A stretch of DNA of 64,000 nt from Bacteroidales bacterium UBA5507 (lineage in GTDB: Bacteria; Bacteroidota; Bacteroidia; Bacteroidales; Lentimicrobiaceae). The stretch lies in contig DIOT01000007.1 of assembly GCA_002426195.1 (NCBI GenBank), positions 86,989-150,988 of the forward strand, in the 5' to 3' direction. Each line of letters opens with the position of its first letter. Position 1 is the stretch's first letter. A program made the position numbers and the translations under genes. The notes beneath the pieces are model-generated. The model was given only the letters and a program-made list of their open reading frames with translations. It did not search any database and was not told the origin of the DNA. Shown here piece after piece: positions 35,977 through 45,280 of the stretch.

Positions 35977-36702
35977 ATGAATGCAATTATTAAAGATGCG
36001 CTAAGAGAGGTGTTAATCACTTTACACCTTGATCTGACAAAGAATCTCAAATACGACCGGCTTACCAGAAAAATAATTAAGAATAAAGTCGGTGAACGGT
36101 CAAATTGCATTGATATTGGATGCCATAAGGGTGAAATACTGAACCTGATTCTAAAGTACTCCCCTAAGGGAACACACTTTGCTTTTGAACCACTGCCGCA
36201 CCTTTATAATAACCTGGAATTAAAATATAAAAACAAAGCGAAAGTCTTTCCTTATGCACTGGCAGAGGTTGAAGGTAAAACCACATTTCAGTTTGTTAAA
36301 AATGCCCCTGCTTATAGCGGAATAAAGAAAAGACACTATGATATTCCAAATCCGGAAATTGAAGAAATCAATGTGGAATTAAGAACTCTCGACAATGTAG
36401 TGCCTTCCGATACAAAAATCGACTTCATAAAAATTGATGTTGAAGGCGCAGAATTTGGTGTATTTAAAGGCGGAATTAATCTCCTTAAAAGAAATAAACC
36501 CATAATTCTTTTTGAATGTGGTAAAGGTGCCAGTGATTACTATGGGACCCAGCCGGTTATACTTTATAACTTTCTCAACAAAGAAGCAGGCTTAAGCATC
36601 TATACTCTCAATGGTTTCCTCGATAATCAGGAACCTATGAGTGCCGATGAATTCGACAAGTATTTTAATACAAACAAAGAGTACTACTTCGTGGCTAATT
36701 GA
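35977..36702 (+). CDS. FkbM family SAM-dependent methyltransferase
   Basis: The 241-residue protein has the Rossmann methyltransferase core: SAM-binding NCIDIGCHKGEILNLILKYSP (about 46-66), the acidic motif FAFEPLPHLYNNLE and the FkbM signature LRTLDNVVPSDTKIDFIKIDVEGAEFGVFKGG. FkbM enzymes O-methylate sugars or small molecules, often in glycan loci; the substrate is unknown. The stop lies inside the 3' end of the convergent glycosyltransferase gene (19-bp tail-to-tail overlap). A near-match -7 element (TTACTTTG, 35943-35950) is upstream. Confidence 0.9.
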   Translation: MNAIIKDALREVLITLHLDLTKNLKYDRLTRKIIKNKVGERSNCIDIGCHKGEILNLILKYSPKGTHFAFEPLPHLYNNLELKYKNKAKVFPYALAEVEGKTTFQFVKNAPAYSGIKKRHYDIPNPEIEEINVELRTLDNVVPSDTKIDFIKIDVEGAEFGVFKGGINLLKRNKPIILFECGKGASDYYGTQPVILYNFLNKEAGLSIYTLNGFLDNQEPMSADEFDKYFNTNKEYYFVAN

Positions 36703-38693
36703 TTTTTCGGTTGTATTATTGGTTCTACCAACCAGTAAAGGATTGGATTTCCCTCACGCCGACAGATGACAATATCATCCACAACAAAGTGCTGATGGTT
36801 TTTATTCCATATATAAACCTTAAGCATCAGGTCTTTATAGTTCAGATTAATATCTGACAATTTCATTGAATAATGAATGGATTCCCATCTTTGTCCCACC
36901 GAATCCGATATGATGTAATCTTTGAAATCCGAACCACCATAGTATACATTCTCTCCATTTGATTCAAGGGTTGCAACCAAAACTGCACCATCCATTTCAC
37001 TTATTCCTCTTGCTCTTACCGTAATGTCAATAAAATTATTTTTATGTGTCATTATTGAATCAAGACTAATCTTATAAGTAGGTCCATATTCTGTTTCGTC
37101 CGAAAAAGCGTATGCACGTTCCCCATTATAGGAAATCTCTTTAGTTATGAGCTCAGCCTTTACACCATTCCACTTTGCATAGGTTCCTTTCTCGAAATCC
37201 AGATATGTTATAGTATCGCGGAATGAAGTTGGTTTCTTTTCCTTATCAAAAATGTAGGTCGTAGCCCCATAATAATTGTTCTGCATTATAAGGTTTGGAA
37301 AATAATCAAGAATTAGTGGTATAGTCATCTGATAATTTGACGATAAAGCACCCAGATAAAGCTTATCTGCTGTCTTGCTTTGTTCTTCGAGTATACTCTT
37401 CAACTCAGATATGCCGCTAAGCGATTCCTGTCTGATAAACCCGGTATCAATGCCGTATTTGTTAATATAGAAATTCGTATTCTTAGGGTGCGAGTCAATA
37501 ATATAGATTGCATTTTGTTCCCGGGATTTCAGTTTCTCATAATCTCTCAGTATCTCACGATCGGGTGATTTATAGAAAATCTGATAATACTTCCTTACAA
37601 ATGTCAGTGAATAGATGTTAACAATGAGAATTCCAACTACCATTAGCAGGTTTATTGATGGCTTCTGTTCTTTGATATGTCCAAATAAAACAAAAAAGAG
37701 AAATGGAAAACTGAATATTAAAACTGAGTATTGCAGAACAGCCTGCACATACCTCGAATAAAGGAATCCAATAATGAAAGGTATCAGGAACCATGAAGCA
37801 AAAAGCAAATACGGGTATAATGGCTTTAAATCTCCACGATGCCGGGATTCTTTCTTAATGCTTGCATCAGTTCTGAAAAAGAAGAATCCCAAAAGAATGA
37901 TAATCAGGGTCACGATGCCCGGGTAAACAGAAAAATTAAAAATAAACCCAAAATATTTGAGGATGAAACTATTGGATGGCTTACCTAACCAATCTTCAAT
38001 GCCTCCTACGTTTAACTGATAAAAAAATATATTCAGATGCGGAATGTAGAGCACAAATATTAACACTCCTGAAATAATATATCTGACGAGATATTCTCTT
38101 CGAATGAAGAATAAACCGCTTAGACCGACGATCGCTGCAAACAATAAGCTGAAGTGATGATTATAGGCACAGGCTGCTGCTGAAAAAATAAAGCCCAGAC
38201 TATTCAGGTAAAATTTTCGTTCAGGATTCTTTACCAGGTTTGTCCAGAAGTAAACAGTCAGCAGTACAAGAAATAATCCGCTGATATAAGGACGGGCAAT
38301 CTGACTATACATAACAGTATATTGCAGGGATGCGAGAAAAGCTGAGGATAACAATCCTACAGTTTGGTTATACCACTTTTTCCCAATCAGATATATCAGG
38401 TAAACGGAGCCAAGACCAAAAAGCGTAAAGGGAAGTTTTACAACCCATTCCTCTATTCCAAACAATCGTGTCCAATAATACATCAGGACTTGTACTCCTG
38501 CCGGGTGAGTGTCGGTCAGTTTAACACCATTTTCTATTAGTTCTGAGAATGAATTGAAGTTGAGCCGTAAAACAGCACTAAATTCATCATAAGTGAATGG
38601 AACTTCAAAATAATGATAAAAGCGAAGTAAAGCTGCAGTTCCCATAATAATGAGAACAATGGCCGAATTTGTAATCTTCAGTTTTCGACTCAT
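36684..38693 (-). CDS. GT-C glycosyltransferase (GT39/ArnT-like) with extra C-terminal domain
   Basis: The 669-residue protein has about 11-12 membrane segments in residues 1-365. The first periplasmic loop holds the GT-C acidic motif (YFEVPFTYDEFSAVLR, Asp-Glu at about 36-37) and a following THPAG segment; these match the dolichyl/undecaprenyl-phosphate mannosyltransferase-like superfamily (PMT/ArnT), which moves a sugar from a lipid carrier to a protein or lipid on the periplasmic face. Residues about 465-650 are soluble and look like a beta-sandwich (FEKGTYAKWNGVKAELITKEISYNGERAYAFSDETEYGPTYKISL), an addition not seen in ArnT. The 3' end overlaps the FkbM gene. Acceptor and sugar are unknown. 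Confidence 0.82.
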   Translation of the reverse strand: MSRKLKITNSAIVLIIMGTAALLRFYHYFEVPFTYDEFSAVLRLNFNSFSELIENGVKLTDTHPAGVQVLMYYWTRLFGIEEWVVKLPFTLFGLGSVYLIYLIGKKWYNQTVGLLSSAFLASLQYTVMYSQIARPYISGLFLVLLTVYFWTNLVKNPERKFYLNSLGFIFSAAACAYNHHFSLLFAAIVGLSGLFFIRREYLVRYIISGVLIFVLYIPHLNIFFYQLNVGGIEDWLGKPSNSFILKYFGFIFNFSVYPGIVTLIIILLGFFFFRTDASIKKESRHRGDLKPLYPYLLFASWFLIPFIIGFLYSRYVQAVLQYSVLIFSFPFLFFVLFGHIKEQKPSINLLMVVGILIVNIYSLTFVRKYYQIFYKSPDREILRDYEKLKSREQNAIYIIDSHPKNTNFYINKYGIDTGFIRQESLSGISELKSILEEQSKTADKLYLGALSSNYQMTIPLILDYFPNLIMQNNYYGATTYIFDKEKKPTSFRDTITYLDFEKGTYAKWNGVKAELITKEISYNGERAYAFSDETEYGPTYKISLDSIMTHKNNFIDITVRARGISEMDGAVLVATLESNGENVYYGGSDFKDYIISDSVGQRWESIHYSMKLSDINLNYKDLMLKVYIWNKNHQHFVVDDIVICRREGNPILYWLVEPIIQPKNQLATK

Positions 38694-38724
38694 ATGAATA
38701 TAAAATAGTGGCGCAAATTACTAA

Positions 38725-40581
38725 TTATTGCATTAGAAATACAACGCCTCTGAGGATTTGAGTCAGCCCAGTCTGATCTCTGTATGAAATCTGATATACA
38801 TATGCACCCTGCTGAATCTTTCCATTATAAGACCCATCCCATCCAACAAAATGTTTATCAGTTTCAAATACCATCTGCCCAAAACGGTTAAAAATCTCCA
38901 TGTAATAATCCGAAGGATCAACATTTTTCAAAATTGGTCGGAAATGAGTATTATGATCATTGAGACTACCCGGATGAAACGCCGTTGGGACCTCAATATG
39001 CACTGCACGAGGAAGAAGCACTTCATTCGACCAGCTTAATGTACCGTCAGATCTTTCAGCTGCCACCCTGTATGTGATATTTATAATATCCATGGTGGGA
39101 TTTCCTTCTCTGTATGAATTGGTAATAATATCTTTTGGATAACCATACATCAGGACACCATCATGGTATCTGTAGACTTTATAACCTACCAGATCATCAC
39201 TCCAGCCAACGTGTGAATTCCACCCAAGCAGCACTTCGCCATCCTGTTCATTAACTGTTAACAATAAAGAATTAAATTCCGACGAAGTACTCAGTGTATT
39301 TTCACAATTATCAAAAATCCGGGCGGTATAGGTATAACTGTTTACAGCGGCATTTACATCTGCATCAGTAAATGTAACAGTTCCTGATGAATCCCATTCA
39401 AGAGTCTGAATTAATGCTTCATTTCCTTCAACTTCTCTGTATATATTTACTGAATTGGGAATGGAAGGCGGAGCAGCTTGTGCAGTTAATGTGATCGTGT
39501 TATTATCAACAACACTCACATTCTCAATATTAAAACTGCTAATTTCCTCAGCTTCAGCTTCAAGAGTTATAATGCAGCTATAGGATCTCAAAGAAGTGGC
39601 AGGATTGTTTCCATTTACTGCAGAAACTCTGTACCTGGTTGAGACACCGGGAGTTAGAAACTCTTCATCAGTATAATTGTATCTTGTTGATGCGGTAACA
39701 TTAACCACATCAATTTCTTCAAATGGTTCACCATCTACTGATCTTTCAACAATATACCTCAGAACATCAGGACTCATTCCAACATATGCAGTCCATTCAA
39801 GTTCTGCTTTTCTGCCACAGTGGGTTTCCGTTTCACCACCTAATAAGATAGGGGAATGAGGATTCTCATAATTAAAATCACCGGGACTTTTGTTGTTGCA
39901 TACATCAACAGCCAAAACAGCATATGATACATTTGATTCACAAACACTAACAAAATCAGGATTATTGACAAGATCATCCACAAAAGATGGACTTGCTGAA
40001 GTGGTCGTGTAATAAGTTTGCCATGAATTGTCGATCCTTTTCTCAATAGTATAATTTGTCACATCCGATTCCGAAGATGGTTGCCATAAAATTTCGGCAA
40101 AACCATTATCATTAATAGTAATAACAATGATGTGGGGATCTTCAGGGCGGAAATTACTTAATTCAACATTAACATCATTGGACCGTTCAGTTGCCACTGT
40201 AACGTAATATTTATATTGAACCGGATCGCAGTTGTAAACTATGTCAGTAAACTGATTATCAGTAGTAGTACCAAGTAATTGAGGACCCGAACCATCGTCT
40301 CTGTAGATAGAATATGTTGCCGAAACCAGTGTCGATTGCCATAACAAGATAACAGTTCCGTCATTTATTTTATTGAATGTAAGATTAATTGACTCGGGAG
40401 ACAAAAAAAGCACTTCAGGACATTTAGTGTAATAATCCTCATTAATTGTGTGCCAAATATCATATCTGATTGTTATAAGCTCATCGGTAATTCTATTTTT
40501 TGAGAGCCCATTTCCAGCCGACAAAATGTTTGTCGTTAAGAGCAATAGAGCAAAAAATAGAAACCTTGTTAACAGCTGCAT
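38725..40581 (-). CDS. T9SS type B (CHU_C) sorting-domain protein with fibronectin III-like repeats
   Basis: The 618-residue exported protein has a signal peptide (LLTRFLFFALLLLTTNILSAG), then about five fibronectin type III-like repeats (for example INLTFNKINDGTVILLWQSTLVSATYSIYRDDGSG and AEILWQPSSESDVTNYTIEKRIDNSW). It ends in a gliding motility-associated C-terminal domain: PTAFHPGSLNDHNTHFRPI, YYMEIFNRFGQMVFETDKHFVGWDGSYNG, QQGAYVYQISYRDQTG. This is the type B signal for secretion by the type IX system. It is likely surface attached. No enzymatic domain is visible. A TAAATTTG -7 element lies at 40589-40596. Confidence 0.9.
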   Translation of the reverse strand: MQLLTRFLFFALLLLTTNILSAGNGLSKNRITDELITIRYDIWHTINEDYYTKCPEVLFLSPESINLTFNKINDGTVILLWQSTLVSATYSIYRDDGSGPQLLGTTTDNQFTDIVYNCDPVQYKYYVTVATERSNDVNVELSNFRPEDPHIIVITINDNGFAEILWQPSSESDVTNYTIEKRIDNSWQTYYTTTSASPSFVDDLVNNPDFVSVCESNVSYAVLAVDVCNNKSPGDFNYENPHSPILLGGETETHCGRKAELEWTAYVGMSPDVLRYIVERSVDGEPFEEIDVVNVTASTRYNYTDEEFLTPGVSTRYRVSAVNGNNPATSLRSYSCIITLEAEAEEISSFNIENVSVVDNNTITLTAQAAPPSIPNSVNIYREVEGNEALIQTLEWDSSGTVTFTDADVNAAVNSYTYTARIFDNCENTLSTSSEFNSLLLTVNEQDGEVLLGWNSHVGWSDDLVGYKVYRYHDGVLMYGYPKDIITNSYREGNPTMDIINITYRVAAERSDGTLSWSNEVLLPRAVHIEVPTAFHPGSLNDHNTHFRPILKNVDPSDYYMEIFNRFGQMVFETDKHFVGWDGSYNGKIQQGAYVYQISYRDQTGLTQILRGVVFLMQ

Positions 40582-40588
40582 AACACTA

Positions 40589-40596
40589 CAAATTTA
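40589..40596 (-). promoter_or_regulatory. Predicted -7 element of the type B cargo gene
   Basis: The minus strand reads TAAATTTG (8/8 match to TAnnTTTG) only 7 bp before the ATG, which would give an almost leaderless transcript; a chance match in this AT-rich gap is possible. Confidence 0.35.
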
Positions 40597-40772
40597 ATAA
40601 ATTTCGACCCAGAACTAATTGAATGATAAATTTAAACTATTTTTGGGCACCGGGTTACCATGATATCAACGTTAATAATTCAATTAAATTTCAATTTATT
40701 TATTGTTAATGACTGTATCAATGATTTGTAATCACTATGATTGCTAACGATGTTTAAAAACAAACTAACAGT

Positions 40773-43700
40773 ATGAAGTTACACACACTACTATTTACAA
40801 TCTTACTTTCACTCTTTTTTATTGATGGGAAAGGACAAGATCAAAAAATTTATGCTGAAGGCACCGGAACCGGAACTTTAATTGGAATTAGCGAGCCACT
40901 TAAAGATTTACCTGTGATAACGGATGAGGAATTTGCTGCAATGGAAGCAAAGGCATTTGAAAAAATTCTCAATCCTAAATTAAGGACCCGTGAGTTCCCA
41001 TACGCTGCTACAGCATTGCCAAAAGGACCGGATGGAGTCTGGCAGAAGGAACATGGTTCAAACAGAGCTGCTGCTACTGAGCCTGTTGTAAACTTCACCG
41101 GATTAACATCACCTTACTTTCCGCCTGACGATAATGGCACTGCCGGTCCGAATCATTATATGCAAACCGTTAACACCTCATATGGTATATACAGCAAGAG
41201 CGGAACTCTGCTTGCAGGTCCGACCAATATGAACCTCTTATTTGGAAGTGTACCGGGAGCCAATTGTAATGATGGCGACCCGATTATATTATATGATGAG
41301 ATGGCAGACCGTTGGCTGGCAGCTGAATTTTCACTCTGCGGAACATCCGACAGGATGCTTGTAGCAGTATCGACCACCAATGATCCAACAGGAACATGGT
41401 ATCAATATTCATTTCCAATGACCGGAATGCCCGATTATGAAAAGTTTGGAATATGGCACGACGGGTATTATATGGCTACCAATACAGGTAGTGGAAAAGA
41501 TATTTATGTTTTTGAACGTGAAGTAATGTTATCTGGTGGCGATAGCCCCAAAATGGTGAACTTCGACAATACATGGAGGCCGGGCTCAGTTGATGGATTT
41601 ATGATGGTACCCCCGGTTGATTGTGATGGAATTACACCTCCACCGGTTGACCAACCCGGTATCTACATAGCATTCCAGGACGATGCATTCGGAGGAATAG
41701 CAGACCAGCTCTGGATATATGAACTTGACGTTGACTGGGTTACTACATCCAATTCAACATGGCAGAGAGTTCAAATGATAAACGTCGAACCTTTCGATAG
41801 TAACTTCGGTAACAATTGGAACAATATTAAACAACCAGGTACAAGTCAGGAACTCGATGCAATTCCACAGGTAATGATGAATGTTCCTCAATACCGGAAC
41901 TGGGGCGACTATCAGTCTATTGTTTGTTGCCATACAGTTGATGTTGACGCCACCGATCATGCCGGTGTTCGCTGGTACGAATTACAAAAAAGCGGTGAAG
42001 ACTGGACAATACGTCAGCAAGGGACTTATGCACCCGATATACATTCACGGTGGATGGGAAGTGTCGTTATGAATGGTGCAAAGGAAATTGCGCTTGGATA
42101 TTCAGTTTCCAGTACCACAGTATATCCCGGAATCCGTTTTACAGGACAAACAGCTTCAGAATATGAGAATGCATCAGGAATAATGGACGTTCCTGAAGGT
42201 TTGATTCATGAAGGTGCACAATCACAAACAGGTGGCAACAGATGGGGTGACTACTCTCTTATGAGCGTTGATCCATCTGATGATGAAACATTTTGGTATA
42301 CCAATCAATATAACCAGGGTGGCAGAAAAACAAAAATCGCTGCTTTTAACATCGGACCTTTGTCGCCAAATGCAAATTTCACAGTTGACATCAATACACC
42401 TTGTATTAACCAACCTGTTCAGTTTACCGATCAGTCTTCTGCTAGTCCAATTGCCTGGGAATGGTCCTTTAGCCCCAATACTGTTACTTTTGTTAATGGT
42501 ACCGATGCTAATTCACAGAATCCACAGGTATCATTTAATGAACTTGGATCATACACTGTGACTCTTATTGCTACCAATGAGGTAGGTTCCGATACACAAT
42601 CAAATACCGATTTTATTCAGGTTAATGTTGCAAATGCAGATTTTATAGCCCCGGTTACTACTGTTACTGTTAACAATTCTGTGACAATCAATGACCTGTC
42701 TTCTTGTGAAATAACCTCGTGGAACTGGAATTTTGGTGAAGGAGCAACTCCTGAAACAGCCACTACCTCAGGACCCCATTACGTTACATATTCAACAACA
42801 GGGCCCAAAACTATCACACTTACTGTTAACGGTGATATTACCGAAACAAAGACAAATTACATTACAGTAGTTGAGCCGTATTTTATCATGAATAATCTTA
42901 CAATTCAGACTTGTAACGGAACTTTCATGGATCCCGGTAATACCGGCAACTATAGTTCTAACCTCAACTATACTACTACATTCTATCCTTCACAATCAGG
43001 CAGCATGATAAGTGTGGACTTCAGCTCATTCCAGCTTGAAACCTCTACCAATTGTGTAAATGATTATCTGGCCATATACAATGGTGTGGATGCAAATGCA
43101 CCTCTTATTGATAAATATTGCGGAACAGCATCACCAGGCGTTGTAACAGCAGAAAATGAATCAGGTGCACTTACATTTGTATTCAGGAGTAATGCTAGCT
43201 TTAATGGTTCCGGTTGGGTTGCAGAAGTTTCTTGTGTAACCGGAGTTATTAATCCCGCAGCTTTGAATGCAGTTGCGTATACCGATACCAGGATTGAACT
43301 TGAGTGGTCATTAAATCCCGATGCAAACAATGTGATATTGGTCTGGTCACCTGACGGAACATTTGGTATTCCTCAGGATGGAACAACCTATGAAGCTGGT
43401 CAGACAGTCCCTGGTGGAGGTACAGTACTATATGCAGGAAATAATACCTTATACAGTCACTTAAGCTTAACTCCATCAACTACTTACCACTACAAAGTCT
43501 ATTCAGTAAATAGCGAGAACAGCTATTCAAGTGGAGTTTATGCTACAGCTACTACTCTGGCTGCTCCTCCAACTATAAATGTAACACCGCTTGTATTGAA
43601 TGTTGATGCAATAGCAGGCAATAATTCTTTCTCTGTTACTTCTAATACTTTATGGACTGCAACATGCGATGCCGAATGGTGCAACATAACTCCGAATGGT

Positions 43701-44876
43701 TCAGGAAATGGCTTGATTAATGTTGACTATGATGCAAATGAGATAGCTGCATCACGAACAGCAACCATTACTGTTTCCGTTTTATCACTCGATCCGGTTA
43801 GTGTTACTCTTGTACAGGCAGGTCCTGCTCCTACCCTCACTCTTGACCCTTTATCAATTAATGTTGAAACACCTGCCGGAACTGCCGATGTAATGGTTAC
43901 ATCCAATGCACCATGGACTGTTTCTACGGATTCCGAATGGTGTACTGTAACACCCGAAGGTGTGGGAGATGGAATTATAACCATTCAGTATACCGAAAAC
44001 ATAATGGCAGATGAGCGGATAGCTCTCATTAATGTGGACGTAGAAGGTTTACCTCAGTCAGTAATAACTCTAACCCAGGCAGCTTCAGTAGCAGTTCTGG
44101 CAATTGAACCTGCTTTAGCAGAAGTACCGGCACAATCAGGATCAACTGATTTTAATGTTACTGCTAACTTTGAATATACTGCAACTTCCGATGCAGAATG
44201 GTTAATAGTTCCTGAATCAGGTACAGGAAGCGGTGTATTAACTGCTGACTACGAAGAAAACCTTACACTAAGTGAACGCTCTGCAATGATTACTTTACAG
44301 GGACATGATCTTTCACAACAGGCAAGTGTAATACAGGCTGCAGGAGAACCAATGGTATTTGTTAGTCCTGAAGAGGTTGAAGTCTCGTATCATCCTGGAG
44401 CAACAACATTAACAGTAACATCAAATACCGACTGGACTGTAACTGATGATGCTGATTGGTTAACTACTACCCCTGGTGGTTCAGGTAATGGTTCATTAGA
44501 GCTTACCTATATCGAAAATGTAACTTATGTTGACCGACAGGCAAACATATCCGTTGCTATTGATGGTGGTGAACCGGTTATAGTAAGATTAACACAAACT
44601 GCTTCAACAGTGGGAATAGAAGATCTGAATGTAGCAGGTTTGAGAATCTATCCAAATCCTGCTGTAAATGAGTTTATCCTTGAAGCCGGAACAGCTGTAA
44701 AATCTAATATTAATGTCAGCCTGTCTGATCCGTCTGGTAGTATCATATTTACCCGTGAGTGCAGTGGAAGTGAAAGATATACATTCGTTCTCAGCAACAT
44801 AACTGCAGGGACATATATGATTAACATTAAGAGCGATGATATAAATATCAGCCAAAAACTTGTTATAGTAAGATAG
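40773..44876 (+). CDS. Large T9SS type A cargo: N-terminal propeller-like domain, PKD, CUB and four BACON domains
   Basis: The 1367-residue product starts with a signal peptide (LLFTILLSLFFIDGKGQ). Residues about 100-520 form a Trp/Asp/Gly-rich beta domain that looks propeller-like (NGTAGPNHYMQTVNTSYGIYS, ILYDEMADRWLAAEFSLCGTSDRMLVAVS). PKD-like repeats follow (SPIAWEWSFSPNTVTF; CEITSWNWNFGEGATPETA), then a CUB-like domain (CNGTFMDPGNTGNYSSNLNYTTTF ... NDYLAIYNG), a fibronectin III-like segment, four consecutive BACON domains (about 43565-44612), and the C-terminal type A sorting domain (LRIYPNPAVNEFILEAG ... GTYMINIKSDDINISQKLVIVR). PKD, CUB and BACON modules usually bind polymers. No catalytic domain was recognised, so the N-terminal domain's role is unknown. 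Confidence 0.9.
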   Translation: MKLHTLLFTILLSLFFIDGKGQDQKIYAEGTGTGTLIGISEPLKDLPVITDEEFAAMEAKAFEKILNPKLRTREFPYAATALPKGPDGVWQKEHGSNRAAATEPVVNFTGLTSPYFPPDDNGTAGPNHYMQTVNTSYGIYSKSGTLLAGPTNMNLLFGSVPGANCNDGDPIILYDEMADRWLAAEFSLCGTSDRMLVAVSTTNDPTGTWYQYSFPMTGMPDYEKFGIWHDGYYMATNTGSGKDIYVFEREVMLSGGDSPKMVNFDNTWRPGSVDGFMMVPPVDCDGITPPPVDQPGIYIAFQDDAFGGIADQLWIYELDVDWVTTSNSTWQRVQMINVEPFDSNFGNNWNNIKQPGTSQELDAIPQVMMNVPQYRNWGDYQSIVCCHTVDVDATDHAGVRWYELQKSGEDWTIRQQGTYAPDIHSRWMGSVVMNGAKEIALGYSVSSTTVYPGIRFTGQTASEYENASGIMDVPEGLIHEGAQSQTGGNRWGDYSLMSVDPSDDETFWYTNQYNQGGRKTKIAAFNIGPLSPNANFTVDINTPCINQPVQFTDQSSASPIAWEWSFSPNTVTFVNGTDANSQNPQVSFNELGSYTVTLIATNEVGSDTQSNTDFIQVNVANADFIAPVTTVTVNNSVTINDLSSCEITSWNWNFGEGATPETATTSGPHYVTYSTTGPKTITLTVNGDITETKTNYITVVEPYFIMNNLTIQTCNGTFMDPGNTGNYSSNLNYTTTFYPSQSGSMISVDFSSFQLETSTNCVNDYLAIYNGVDANAPLIDKYCGTASPGVVTAENESGALTFVFRSNASFNGSGWVAEVSCVTGVINPAALNAVAYTDTRIELEWSLNPDANNVILVWSPDGTFGIPQDGTTYEAGQTVPGGGTVLYAGNNTLYSHLSLTPSTTYHYKVYSVNSENSYSSGVYATATTLAAPPTINVTPLVLNVDAIAGNNSFSVTSNTLWTATCDAEWCNITPNGSGNGLINVDYDANEIAASRTATITVSVLSLDPVSVTLVQAGPAPTLTLDPLSINVETPAGTADVMVTSNAPWTVSTDSEWCTVTPEGVGDGIITIQYTENIMADERIALINVDVEGLPQSVITLTQAASVAVLAIEPALAEVPAQSGSTDFNVTANFEYTATSDAEWLIVPESGTGSGVLTADYEENLTLSERSAMITLQGHDLSQQASVIQAAGEPMVFVSPEEVEVSYHPGATTLTVTSNTDWTVTDDADWLTTTPGGSGNGSLELTYIENVTYVDRQANISVAIDGGEPVIVRLTQTASTVGIEDLNVAGLRIYPNPAVNEFILEAGTAVKSNINVSLSDPSGSIIFTRECSGSERYTFVLSNITAGTYMINIKSDDINISQKLVIVR

Positions 44877-44920
44877 GCTATAAGCTATCTGATTCCTGAT
44901 ATTACTATCAGTTATCATCC

Positions 44921-44959
44921 AAAAAAAGAGGAACAATTTTAAATTGTTCCTCTTTTTTT
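44921..44959 (+). terminator. Intrinsic terminator of the 1367-residue cargo gene
   Basis: A perfect 19-bp inverted repeat (44921-44939 and 44941-44959) with core GAGGAACAA/TTGTTCCTC ends in a T-run, 44 bp after the stop codon. The A-run on its left side makes it potentially bidirectional. Confidence 0.9.
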
Positions 44960-45043
44960 ATTTTTCAGAAAGCTATTAAACTGGATCTTCAGTTAGAAAT
45001 AAGTTAAAATTTAATTAATATTATCTTACCATAATGGTATTTA

Positions 45044-45084
45044 TACTGTAAGTTTACCGTAATTTTACCGTAACTGAACCGTAT
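45044..45084. repeat. Four direct repeats at exact 11-bp spacing upstream of the AraC-type regulator
   Basis: The core TACCGTAA occurs at 45055-45062 and 45066-45073, with diverged copies TACTGTAA at 45044-45051 and AACCGTAT at 45077-45084, so four cores start exactly 11 bp apart. The block lies in the 405-bp gap between the cargo gene and the regulator, about 134 bp before the predicted -7 element. Direct repeats in helical phase suggest binding sites for a dimeric or multimeric regulator, possibly the neighbouring AraC-type protein; the core also resembles half-sites bound by LytTR regulators. The rest of the gap (44960-45043 and 45085-45217) is AT-rich with nothing else recognised. Confidence 0.6.
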
Positions 45085-45217
45085 CTGTAACATCACTTTG
45101 AGTTGGTTTATAAGGGTAAATTTTCCACATTGCCTAACTTTATAGCACCTCTTAAATTCAACATAAATGATTGTGATTCAAGTGAAATAATACACAAGCT
45201 GCAGTTACAAAATCTAC

Positions 45218-45225
45218 TATCTTTG
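45218..45225 (+). promoter_or_regulatory. Predicted -7 element of the AraC-type regulator gene
   Basis: TATCTTTG matches TAnnTTTG 8/8, 55 bp before the start codon. The periodic repeats are upstream of it, in a position that would suit activation. Confidence 0.5.
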
Positions 45226-45280
45226 TCAAGTGCTATCAGGGGGAGCTAATACACAACTCGTTTAACTATTTTATACTACA

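Noticed and set aside
43565..44612. Repeated DNA pattern that could suggest a CRISPR-like or tandem repeat array
   Set aside because: The periodicity of about 260 bp is protein-level repetition of BACON domains; the nucleotide sequences are diverged.
44604..44936. A 110-codon antisense frame across the end of the 1367-residue cargo gene
   Set aside because: It runs through the terminator and opposite a clear sorting domain, with no recognisable features.
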